Assembly: GCF_042655435.1 (NCBI RefSeq)
Contig: NZ_JBHSMG010000002.1
Coordinates: 620,001 to 684,000 of the forward strand
Length of the DNA: 64,000 bases
Direction: 5' to 3'
From: Lysinimonas soli
Lineage (GTDB): Bacteria > Actinomycetota > Actinomycetes > Actinomycetales > Microbacteriaceae
Under the pieces are notes generated by a model. That model did no database searches. It worked only from the letters and a program-made list of their open reading frames with translations, and had not been told where the DNA came from. Below, piece by piece: positions 8,342 through 16,164 of this stretch (position 1 is its first letter; each line of letters starts with the position of its first letter). Both the position numbers and the translations under genes were made by a program.

Positions 8342-9211
8342 GTGGACGTACTGGCTTCGCTCGTGGTCGGGCTCAGCTCCGGTGGCCTGTTCGCCCTGTT
8401 CGGCGTGCTCCTCACGCTGGTGGCATCGCTCACCCGCGTCATCAACTTCTCGCAGGTGGCGGTCGGCGTCTTCGGCGCCTACCTCTCGATCCACCTGACG
8501 TCGACCATGACCCCCCTGCCGCAGTGGGCGTCGACGCTGATCGCCGTGATCGCGGGCGCCCTGCTGTCGGCCGGGTTGGGCTGGGTCATCTCGCGGTGGC
8601 TGGGAGACTCCAGCACCACGGCCCGGTCCGCGGTCACGGTCGCGGCCCTGCTCGGGCTCGTGTCGCTGTCGTTCATCGTCTTCGGCACCCAGCCGCAGCA
8701 GCTCCGGCCGCTTCTGATCGGGCCGGTGTTCACGATCGGGGCGATCGCCGTGACCAAGGTCGGCGTGCTGCTCCTCGTGCTCGCGATCGTGACCGCCGCG
8801 GTCGCGCGAGCGGTGCTCACCTGGACTCCGCTCGGCGTGCGGTTGCGTGCCGTGGCCGACCGTCAGACCACGGCAGAGCTGCAGGGCATCAACGTCCGCG
8901 GCCTGCAGGTCGTCGTCTGGGCGTTCGTGGGTGCCATGTCGGGCCTCGTCGTCTCGGTCGTCGGCAACTCGCAGGCGGCCGGTGCGCAGTCGATGGTCAC
9001 CCTCCTCGTCCCGTCCGCCGCCGCCGCCCTCGTCGGCGGATTCCGCAGCGTGGCGCTGACCATCGTGGGAGGCCTCGTCGTGGGCGGCGTGCAGGGCGTA
9101 CTCACGGCGTTCCCGGCCATCACCCTGCTCAACGACTGGGTGCCGATCGTCGTCATCGTCGTGTTCCTGCTCTGGAACCAGCGCAAGGAGGTCTGGGATG
9201 CCGCACGCTGA
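8342..9211 (+). CDS. LIV-type ABC permease (LivH-like)
   Basis: A 289-residue integral membrane protein with about eight hydrophobic segments. It begins at a GTG preceded by AAGGAG. The N-terminal GLSSGGLFALFGVLLTLV and NFSQVAVGVFGAYL segments match LivH-type permeases, where an early 'N-(F/L)-(A/S)-(H/Q)-G/V' stretch is typical, and the loop around GVRLRAVADRQTTAELQGI is the cytoplasmic coupling region that contacts the ATPase. It overlaps the next gene by 14 nt. It forms half of the membrane channel of the importer at 7035-11638. Confidence 0.92.
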   Translation: MDVLASLVVGLSSGGLFALFGVLLTLVASLTRVINFSQVAVGVFGAYLSIHLTSTMTPLPQWASTLIAVIAGALLSAGLGWVISRWLGDSSTTARSAVTVAALLGLVSLSFIVFGTQPQQLRPLLIGPVFTIGAIAVTKVGVLLLVLAIVTAAVARAVLTWTPLGVRLRAVADRQTTAELQGINVRGLQVVVWAFVGAMSGLVVSVVGNSQAAGAQSMVTLLVPSAAAALVGGFRSVALTIVGGLVVGGVQGVLTAFPAITLLNDWVPIVVIVVFLLWNQRKEVWDAAR

Positions 9212-10955
9212 GCGCGCCTGGGGGTCGTGGGCGATCGCCGCGGGCGCGGTGGTCGTCGCGCTCTGCCTCGCCTTCCTGCTGCCCCAGTACCTGCTGCTGA
9301 TCGGCACCTCCGCCCTGATCGCGATGGTCTCGCTCATGGCGCTGGGAATCGTCACGGGCACGGCCGGCATGATCGCCCTCTGCCAGCTGACCTTCGCGGC
9401 GGTCGGGGCGTGGGTGCTGGACTACCTGATGACCCACACCTCCCTTGCGGCGGCTCTGGGAGCGGTGGCCTTCCCGGTCGCGATGATCGTCGGCGCCGTC
9501 GCGGCGTCGGCGCTCGGCTTCGTCGTGGGCCTTCCGGCGCTGCGGCTGCGCGGGGTCAACCTCGCGGTCGTGACCCTGGGCGTCGCCGCGGCCGCCGACC
9601 TCACGATCGAGAAGGTCTCGTTCCCGGATCAGGTCTCGGGCACGCCGGTCGCGCGCCCGTTCGGCATCCCCGGCATCGCCGATCTCGCCGGCAACCGCAA
9701 CTACTTCCTCTTCACCCTCGCGGTCGCCGTGCTGATCGCGGTCGCCGTCTCGTTGCTCCAGCGCAGCCGGATCGGATCCGGCTGGCGGTCGGTCGCGTTC
9801 TCCGAGCGCGGCACGGCATCGGCGGGCTCGAGCGTCACGAGCGCGAAGCTGTCGGCGTTCACGGTGAGCGCGTTCATCGGCGGCCTCGCCGGCGGGCTCA
9901 CGATGGGGCAGCTGGGCACGGCGAACTACACGACGTTCAGCACGGCGAACTCGCTGGGGCTCTACGTGCTGTCGATCGTGGTGGGGGCGCACCTCATCGA
10001 CATGGCCATCCTGGGTGCCCTGATCTTCGTGCTGCTGCCCGAACTGCTCAAGCAGTTCGACATCCCGCTGGATTGGGCCGATCTCGCCTACGGGGTGCTC
10101 GGGGTGGTCTCGCTGACCACCAACTCCAACCTCGGAACGAACGTGCGTAACGGCCTGCTGCGGCGGCGTCGTCGACAGCCGGAGCTCGTCGTCGCCGGGG
10201 GAGCTCCGGACGCGGCGGAGCCGTCAGCTCCGCCGACGGGAAGCGCCGAGGTGCTGCTGGAGGTCAGGGGCCTGGCGGTGGAGTTCGGGGCGGTCAAGGC
10301 GCTCTCGGGAGTCGAGCTGCGGATCCACCGGGGCGAGATCCTCGGCCTGATCGGACCGAACGGGGCCGGCAAGTCGACCCTGGTCGACGCTCTCACCGGC
10401 TTCCTGCCCGCCCACTCCGGCACGGTGCGGCTCGCCGGCCGCCCGATCGATCGCCTGACTCCGCACCGCGTGGCGCGCCTCGGTCTGCGCCGCACCTTCC
10501 AGCAGGATCGCGTGCCGAGCACCATGACGATCGGCACCTATGCGAAGTTCGTCGCGCGGGGGCGTACGACCACGGCGCAGCTGGACGAGGTGCTGGAGTA
10601 CCTCGGCTGCCCTCCGCGATCGACGCCCCTGCAGATCGTCGACGCGGGCACCCGCCGGCTCATCGAGGTCGCGGCCAACCTGGCGGCGGCTCCGCAGGTG
10701 CTGCTGCTGGACGAGCCCGCCGCGGGACTGTCGCACGACCAGCACCTCGCGTTCGCGAACCGGCTGCGGGGGATCCCGGAGCGCTTCGGCACGACCCTGC
10801 TGATCATCGAGCACGATCTCGACCTGGTCCGCAGCGTCTGCTCGCGCATCGCCGTCCTCGACTTCGGCGAGGTGCTCGCGGTCGGCGACCGCGAGACGGT
10901 GCTGTCCGACCCTCGGGTGCTCAAGGCCTACATGGGCGAGATGGAGATGCTGTGA
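9198..10955 (+). CDS. LIV-type ABC permease fused to ATP-binding protein (LivM-LivG)
   Basis: A 585-residue fusion. Residues 1-310 are a LivM-like permease with about nine membrane segments and the coupling segment containing WRSVAFSERGTASAG; residues 345-585 are a LivG-like ATPase. The ATPase has Walker A GPNGAGKST at residues 386-394, a Q-loop in RTFQQD, Walker B LLLLDEPAAGLS and the switch His in IIEHDLD. The ABC signature position, just before RRLIEVA, reads VDAGT (about 481-485) instead of LSGGQ/LSYGQ, so one composite ATP site may be degenerate. LivM-LivG fusions occur in actinobacteria. The start overlaps LivH by 14 nt and the stop overlaps LivF by 4 nt. Confidence 0.92.
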   Translation: MPHAERAWGSWAIAAGAVVVALCLAFLLPQYLLLIGTSALIAMVSLMALGIVTGTAGMIALCQLTFAAVGAWVLDYLMTHTSLAAALGAVAFPVAMIVGAVAASALGFVVGLPALRLRGVNLAVVTLGVAAAADLTIEKVSFPDQVSGTPVARPFGIPGIADLAGNRNYFLFTLAVAVLIAVAVSLLQRSRIGSGWRSVAFSERGTASAGSSVTSAKLSAFTVSAFIGGLAGGLTMGQLGTANYTTFSTANSLGLYVLSIVVGAHLIDMAILGALIFVLLPELLKQFDIPLDWADLAYGVLGVVSLTTNSNLGTNVRNGLLRRRRRQPELVVAGGAPDAAEPSAPPTGSAEVLLEVRGLAVEFGAVKALSGVELRIHRGEILGLIGPNGAGKSTLVDALTGFLPAHSGTVRLAGRPIDRLTPHRVARLGLRRTFQQDRVPSTMTIGTYAKFVARGRTTTAQLDEVLEYLGCPPRSTPLQIVDAGTRRLIEVAANLAAAPQVLLLDEPAAGLSHDQHLAFANRLRGIPERFGTTLLIIEHDLDLVRSVCSRIAVLDFGEVLAVGDRETVLSDPRVLKAYMGEMEML

Positions 10956-11638
10956 GCCTCATCCTCGACGACGTCACGGTGCGCCGAGAGCTCGGCCCCG
11001 TCATCTCCCATGTCTCGCTCGAGGTGAGGCCCGGCGAGATCACGGTCCTCGTCGGCCCCAACGGCGCAGGCAAGACCAGCCTGCTCGAGGGCATCTCGGG
11101 CATCGTCGGCTCGGTCACCGGGTCGATGACGATGGACGGTAAAGACCTGCGCGCCTCGTCCCGTCGCCGCCGCTCCATGGACGGTCTCAAGCACGTGGAG
11201 CAAGGCCGCACGATCTTCCCGAACCTCACGGTTCGCGAGAACATCGCCCTGACCAGCCGCACCAAGGAGGATCTGCACGCCGCGCTCGAGCACTTCCCCG
11301 AGCTCGAGAAGCGCATGAACGCGCCGACGAAGCTCCTGTCGGGCGGAGAGCAGCAGATGGTCGTGCTCGCCCGGGCGTTCGCCTCCCGTCCGCGCTACCT
11401 GCTCGTCGACGAGATGTCGCTGGGCCTCGCCCCGGTGATCGTCACCCGCCTGATCCCCGTCGTCGCCCGCATCGCCGAGAGCGGGGTGGGGGTTCTGCTG
11501 GTCGAGCAGTTCGCCCACCTGGCGCTCCGGGTCGCCACCACGGCCGTCGTCGTCACGAGTGGCCGGATGAGCTACAACGGTTCGGCGGCCGCGCTGCTCG
11601 ACGACGAGTCGGGGTTGCGCGACTACTACCTGGGCTGA
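10952..11638 (+). CDS. LIV-type ABC ATP-binding protein (LivF-like)
   Basis: A 228-residue ATPase starting at a GTG that overlaps the preceding stop by 4 nt. Walker A GPNGAGKTS is near residue 34, the canonical signature LSGGEQQ near 129, Walker B LLVDEMSLGLAP near 150 and the switch His position is replaced by Gln in LLVEQFAH, as is normal in LivF. It pairs with the ATPase half of the LivM-LivG fusion to drive import. Its intact signature contrasts with the degenerate one in its partner. It is the last gene of the importer operon; the 112-nt gap to the LacI gene contains no perfect terminator hairpin. Confidence 0.93.
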   Translation: MSLILDDVTVRRELGPVISHVSLEVRPGEITVLVGPNGAGKTSLLEGISGIVGSVTGSMTMDGKDLRASSRRRRSMDGLKHVEQGRTIFPNLTVRENIALTSRTKEDLHAALEHFPELEKRMNAPTKLLSGGEQQMVVLARAFASRPRYLLVDEMSLGLAPVIVTRLIPVVARIAESGVGVLLVEQFAHLALRVATTAVVVTSGRMSYNGSAAALLDDESGLRDYYLG

Positions 11639-11750
11639 GGCGGGGTCCCGTGGCCGGCGTCGCCGCGGCCGTCTCAGCGTTCGAGGCAGCGCGGTTCTAG
11701 ACTTTGATTCCCGGATTCCACGATCTCTGGGCCTAAGGACGGGGGCAGAG

Positions 11751-12815
11751 GTGACCGCAGCGCAACGCCCTCGCCCGGTCACGCGAACGGATGTCGCTCG
11801 CCGCGCCGGCGTCAGCTCGGCGGTGGTGAGCTATGTCGTCAACGCGGGCCCACGCAACGTCGCTCCTGAAACGCGTGAGCGCGTTCTCCGCGCGATCGAG
11901 GAGCTGGGCTATCGGCCCAACGCGAGCGCTCGCGCGTTGAAGCGCGGTGTGAGCGAGACCATCGGCCTGATCGTCTCGGACATCACGAACCCGTTCTTCT
12001 CGGAGTACTCCCATGCGATCGAGGAGGCGGCCGCCGAGCGCGGCCTCTCGGTGATCTTCACCAACTCGGCGCTGGCGATCAGCCCCGAACGCGACGTCAT
12101 CTACAAGATGATCCTGCGGGGGGTCGACGGACTGATCCTGGCGAGCACCCTCGACGAGCCGGAACTGGATGCGGCCAAGGCGGCCGGCATCCCCGTCGTG
12201 CTGATCGACCGAGCGCACGCTGTCGAGGGACACGCGAGCATCGGCTCCGACTTCCGCGAGGCATCTCGCGTCGCGGTCGAGCACCTCCTCGGCCACGGTC
12301 ACACCCGCATCGGGTTCGTGACGGGGTACTCCGGCGGATCCACGACGACGGAGCGCGAGGCGGGTGGACGCGAGGCGATCCTGCGGGCGGGACTGGAACC
12401 CGGTCCCGTCGTCCGTGCCCAGTTCAGCCGGGACGGCGGGTACGACGCCGGCATCCGGATGCTCCAGCTGCCGGAGCGGCCGACGGCCGTGTACGTGATG
12501 TCCGATCAGCAGGCGATCGGATTCCTCAACGCGGTCCATGAGGCAGGCCTCAGGATTCCCGGCGAGATGGCGGTGGTGTCGTTCGACGGTTCCACGGAGT
12601 CCGAGTTCAGCTGGCCGCCACTCACCACCATGCGGCAGCCGGTGCGCGAGATGGCCCGCGCCGCCGTGGGACTGCTCTCCCTCAGAGACGCGGACTCCCT
12701 CGTGCATCACACCTTCGAGGCGCCGCTTCTGGTGCGCAGTTCGTGCGGGTGCAACCTGCCGCTCGAGCGCCCCCATCTGAGGTCCGGAGCGCCGTCGCTC
12801 ACCTCGCTCGGCTAG
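11751..12815 (+). CDS. LacI-family regulator of the galactoside cluster
   Basis: A 354-residue LacI/GalR regulator. The HTH at residues 10-35 reads VTRTDVARRAGVSSAVVSYV, followed by the hinge ELGYRPNASARALKRG and a ribose-binding-protein-like sensor domain (IGLIVSDITNPFFSEY; late AVVSFDGS). It starts at GTG with a purine-rich GGGGGCAGAG just upstream. The C-terminus ends with a Cys-containing tail (SSCGCNLP), frequent in actinobacterial LacI proteins. It precedes the sugar importer and the three galactosidases in the same direction and probably represses them until a galactoside is present. The effector is inferred from the enzymes. Confidence 0.92.
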   Translation: MTAAQRPRPVTRTDVARRAGVSSAVVSYVVNAGPRNVAPETRERVLRAIEELGYRPNASARALKRGVSETIGLIVSDITNPFFSEYSHAIEEAAAERGLSVIFTNSALAISPERDVIYKMILRGVDGLILASTLDEPELDAAKAAGIPVVLIDRAHAVEGHASIGSDFREASRVAVEHLLGHGHTRIGFVTGYSGGSTTTEREAGGREAILRAGLEPGPVVRAQFSRDGGYDAGIRMLQLPERPTAVYVMSDQQAIGFLNAVHEAGLRIPGEMAVVSFDGSTESEFSWPPLTTMRQPVREMARAAVGLLSLRDADSLVHHTFEAPLLVRSSCGCNLPLERPHLRSGAPSLTSLG

Positions 12816-12880
12816 CGCCGTCGCTGTGGTGGTCGCGCCGTCGCGCGACCAACGGGTCCGCAACACCGGGGAGAGGTCGA

Positions 12881-12910
12881 TGGACCGGACGCTATCTACT
12901 CGTGTATATT
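12881..12910 (+). promoter_or_regulatory. Possible promoter of the galactoside operon
   Basis: TGGACC (12881-12886) and TATATT (12905-12910) are separated by 18 bp and could form a sigma-A promoter about 80 nt before the importer start. The only small palindrome found downstream is CCCGTTCGGG at 12934-12943, a weak candidate operator. The region is clearly more AT-rich than the flanking genes. The call is tentative. Confidence 0.35.
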
Positions 12911-12989
12911 GACCGCGCCGGGAGATTCTGCAACCCGTTCGGGATAGCGGCGTCCATAGCAGTTCTGATTACAAGGGAGTAATTCGACG

Positions 12990-14294
12990 ATGACTACTGA
13001 CCCCATGAGCGCCTTCAGCCGAGCGACTGGGCCCACGATGACGCGACGGGCACTGGTGTCCGGTGCCGTCAGCCTCGGAGCCCTCGCGGCTCTCGCCGCC
13101 TGCACGGGAACCGGCGGCGGATCCAGCACCGCATCCAAGACCCTGACCTTCGGCTCGGGCTCCTCCGACGATGTGCCCAAGCGCGCCTACGCCGCGGTGG
13201 TCTCGGCGTTCAGCAAGAAGACGGGCGACAAGGTGACCACGAACACCGTGGCGCACAACGACTTCCAGAACAACATCAACACCTACCTCCAGGGCAGCCC
13301 CGACGATGCGTTCACCTGGTTCGCCGGGTACCGGATGCGCTACTACGCCGGCAAGGGTCTGGTCGCGCCCGTCGACGACGTGTGGAAGAAGATCGGCGGC
13401 GACTTCAGCGCCGGCCTGGCGCAGGCCTCGACGGGAGACGACGGCAAGAAGTACTTCGTGCCGAACTACAACTACCCATGGGGCTTCTTCTACCGCAAGA
13501 GCGTGTGGCAGGCCAAGGGGTACACGGTGCCCACGAAGTTCGACGACCTCGTCACGCTCGCCAAGCAGATGCAGTCCGACGGCCTGACCCCGATCGCCTT
13601 CGCCGACAAGGACGGCTGGCCGGCGATGGGCACCTTCGACTACATCAACATGCGCACCAACGGCTACCAGTTCCACATGGACCTGACGGCGCACAAGGAG
13701 TCGTGGGATCAGAAGAAGGTCAAGGACGTCTTCGACAATTGGAAGCGGCTGCTCCCGTTCCAGTCGACGAACGCCCTCGGCCTCACCTGGCAGGAGGCCG
13801 CTCAAACGCTCGGCGCGGGCAAGGCGGGGATGTACCTGCTCGGCTCCTTCGTGACGCAGCAGTTCACCGACCCGACCGTGCTCGCCGACATCGACTTCTT
13901 CCCGTTCCCCGAGATCGCGGTCGAGGGCACGGATTCGGTCGAGGCGCCGATCGACGGCCTCATGCTGTCGAAGAAGGGCGGTGACAACCAGGCCGCCCAC
14001 GACTTCCTCGCATTCATCGGGTCGGCCGCCGGTCAGGAGGCGTACTTCTCGGTGGACAAGTCGAACCTCATGACGGTCAAGACCGCCGACACCTCGTCGT
14101 ACTCGGCCTTCAACAAGAAGCTCGCGGGCGTCATCGCCGACGCGAAGCACATCAGTCAGTTCTTCGACCGCGACGCGCTTCCGGCCATGGCCAACAACGT
14201 CATGATCCCGGCGCTCCAGGGCTTCCTCAAGGACGGAACCATCGACACGGGAAGCCTCGAATCGCAGGCCAAAGCGCTCTACGCCGCTCAGTAG
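12990..14294 (+). CDS. Sugar ABC importer substrate-binding lipoprotein (family 1, galactoside cluster)
   Basis: A 434-residue family 1 extracellular solute-binding protein. A short N-extension precedes a twin-arginine-like TRRALVSG, an Ala/Leu-rich core and the lipobox LAAC, so export may be Tat-dependent with lipid anchoring. The ATG at 12990 is supported by GGGAG at 12975-12979; a second ATG at 13038 (TMTRRA) is an alternative but lacks a comparable site. The mature part contains TFGSGSSDD, HNDFQNNINTYLQG and a WGFFYRKS region typical of oligosaccharide binders. Two permeases follow, then galactosidases, suggesting an alpha- or beta-galactoside ligand. No ATPase is encoded nearby, so a shared MsiK-type ATPase elsewhere is likely. 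Confidence 0.92.
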   Translation: MTTDPMSAFSRATGPTMTRRALVSGAVSLGALAALAACTGTGGGSSTASKTLTFGSGSSDDVPKRAYAAVVSAFSKKTGDKVTTNTVAHNDFQNNINTYLQGSPDDAFTWFAGYRMRYYAGKGLVAPVDDVWKKIGGDFSAGLAQASTGDDGKKYFVPNYNYPWGFFYRKSVWQAKGYTVPTKFDDLVTLAKQMQSDGLTPIAFADKDGWPAMGTFDYINMRTNGYQFHMDLTAHKESWDQKKVKDVFDNWKRLLPFQSTNALGLTWQEAAQTLGAGKAGMYLLGSFVTQQFTDPTVLADIDFFPFPEIAVEGTDSVEAPIDGLMLSKKGGDNQAAHDFLAFIGSAAGQEAYFSVDKSNLMTVKTADTSSYSAFNKKLAGVIADAKHISQFFDRDALPAMANNVMIPALQGFLKDGTIDTGSLESQAKALYAAQ

Positions 14295-14305
14295 ATGAGC
14301 GTGTC

Positions 14306-15262
14306 ATGACCCTCGACGCGCCCACTCGTGGCACGCCGCCTGGGGCGACGGGACTCGCGTCCCGCCGCCCCAGGCGGCGCTACAGCCTGCTGAACGGCCG
14401 GGACCGCGTGGTTCTCGTCGCGATGGTGGCCATTCCGACGCTCATCCAGTTGGTGCTCGTGTGGATCCCGACGGTGATCTCGGTGCTGCTGTCGTTCGTG
14501 AGGTGGAACGGGCTCGCGTTCAGCGACATCCGGCCCGCCGGCGTCGCGAACTACGACTTCATCTTCAGGAGCTATCCGCCCTTCTGGCCGGCGCTGGCGC
14601 ACAACCTGCTGTGGCTGACCTTCCTCGCGCTGATCGCGACGCCGATCGGGCTCCTGCTGGCGATCCTGCTCGACCAGAACATCCGCGGGTCGCGCATCTA
14701 CCAGAGCATCTTCTTCACCCCGGTGATGTTGTCGCTCGTGCTCATCGGCGTGATCTGGCAGCTCTTCTACTCGCAGAACAACGGTCTGCTGAACTTCCTT
14801 CTCGGCACCTCGGGGACCCCGCAGGCCGTGGACTGGTTCGGGGATCCCCACGTCAACATCTGGGCCGCCCTGATCGCGGCGACCTGGCGACATGCCGGTT
14901 ACGTCATGATCCTGTACCTGGCCGGTCTCAAGGGAGTGGATCCCTCGCTGCGCGAGGCCGCGGCCCTCGACGGCGCGAACGCGGTGCAGTCCTTCTTCCG
15001 CGTCGTGTTGCCGGTCATGCGCCCGATCAACATCGTGATCGTGGTGATCACGATCATCGAGTCCCTGCGGGCATTCGACATCGTGTACATCATCAACCGC
15101 GGCACCAACGGTCTCGAGTTGATCAGCGCCCTCGTCATCCAGAACCTGGTCGGCGAGGGGCAGGTCATCGGCGTCGGCTCCGCGCTCGCCGTGGTGCTGC
15201 TGGTGATCTCGCTCGTGCCGATCGTGCTCTACCTCAGCCGCACCTTCAAGAAGGAGGCCTGA
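14306..15262 (+). CDS. Sugar ABC permease 1 (MalF-like)
   Basis: A 318-residue permease with six predicted membrane helices after an Arg-rich cytoplasmic N-terminus. The EAA loop motif EAAALDGANAVQSFFRVVLP (about 212-231) is the ATPase contact site of MalF/UgpA-type permeases. It lies 11 nt after the binding-protein gene and its stop overlaps the next start by 1 nt. It forms the importer channel with the following permease. Confidence 0.93.
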   Translation: MTLDAPTRGTPPGATGLASRRPRRRYSLLNGRDRVVLVAMVAIPTLIQLVLVWIPTVISVLLSFVRWNGLAFSDIRPAGVANYDFIFRSYPPFWPALAHNLLWLTFLALIATPIGLLLAILLDQNIRGSRIYQSIFFTPVMLSLVLIGVIWQLFYSQNNGLLNFLLGTSGTPQAVDWFGDPHVNIWAALIAATWRHAGYVMILYLAGLKGVDPSLREAAALDGANAVQSFFRVVLPVMRPINIVIVVITIIESLRAFDIVYIINRGTNGLELISALVIQNLVGEGQVIGVGSALAVVLLVISLVPIVLYLSRTFKKEA

Positions 15263-16164
15263 TGACGGCCGCACTCGCCGCGCCGACGGATCGCGCACCG
15301 GCCCGTCGGCCGAAGAAGCGCCCGCGCTACGGCACCCACCTGTTCCTGGTCGTGATGGCGATCGTCTGGCTGGTCCCGCTCGGTTGGGCCCTGTTCACCG
15401 CGCTCCGCCCGAAGGTCGACACCGACAAGTACGGGTACTTCAGCCTGGGCGGCGCCTTCAACTTCGACAATTTCGTGACGGCGTGGAATCAGGGCGGGTT
15501 CGCGACCTACTTCGGCAACTCCGCGATCATCACGATCCCGACCGTGGTGCTGACCCTGCTCTTCGCCTCGATGATGGCTTTCGCCGTGTCGCGGTTCAGC
15601 TGGAAGTTCAACGTGACCCTGCTGATCATGTTCACGGCCGGCAATCTGCTGCCTCCGCAGGTTCTCGCGGCCCCGCTGTTCGAGATGTTCAAGCACTTCA
15701 ATCTGCCGTACAGCGTGAGCGACTCGGGCAACCTGCTCAACACCTACACCGCGGTCATCGCCGTGGACACCGCGTTCCAGATCGGGTTCTGCACCTTCGT
15801 GCTCTCCAACTACATGAAGGCGCTGCCGATGGACCTGACCGAGGCGGCCTTCGTCGACGGGGCCGGGGTCTGGCGGCAGTACTGGGGCATCATCATGCCG
15901 CTGACCCGTCCGGCTTTCGCCGCCCTGGGCACCCTCGAAGTCATCTGGATCTACAACGACTTCTTCTGGCCGCTGCTGTTCATCCAGAGCGGCAACCGAC
16001 TCCCGGTGACCACCGCCATCAACAACCTGCAGGGGCAGTTCCTCTCGAACTACAACCTGCTGGCCGCGGGCGCCATGATCACGGTGGTCCCCACCCTGAT
16101 CATCTACCTCGCCCTGCAGCGGCAGTTCGTGGCCGGACTCACCCTCGGAGCGAGCAAAGGATGA
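15262..16164 (+). CDS. Sugar ABC permease 2 (MalG-like)
   Basis: A 300-residue permease of the MalG/UgpE type. A basic leader (ARRPKKRPRYG) is followed by six membrane helices; the EAA loop reads LTEAAFVDGAGVWRQYWGII. The ATG at 15262 shares one nucleotide with the previous stop and has AAGGAGG at 15251-15257 as ribosome site; longer open frame upstream lies inside permease 1 and is rejected. The stop overlaps the GH42 start by 4 nt, so transport and hydrolysis genes are translated from one coupled message. Confidence 0.92.
   Translation: MTAALAAPTDRAPARRPKKRPRYGTHLFLVVMAIVWLVPLGWALFTALRPKVDTDKYGYFSLGGAFNFDNFVTAWNQGGFATYFGNSAIITIPTVVLTLLFASMMAFAVSRFSWKFNVTLLIMFTAGNLLPPQVLAAPLFEMFKHFNLPYSVSDSGNLLNTYTAVIAVDTAFQIGFCTFVLSNYMKALPMDLTEAAFVDGAGVWRQYWGIIMPLTRPAFAALGTLEVIWIYNDFFWPLLFIQSGNRLPVTTAINNLQGQFLSNYNLLAAGAMITVVPTLIIYLALQRQFVAGLTLGASKG

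Noticed and set aside
11640..11700. Terminator after livF
   Set aside because: GGCCGGCGTCGCCGCGGCC can fold but is imperfect and not distinguishable from general GC-rich pairing.
12934..12943. CCCGTTCGGG as the LacI operator of the galactoside operon
   Set aside because: Only 4-bp arms around TT and no second copy; too weak to call as a feature, though it lies in the right place.
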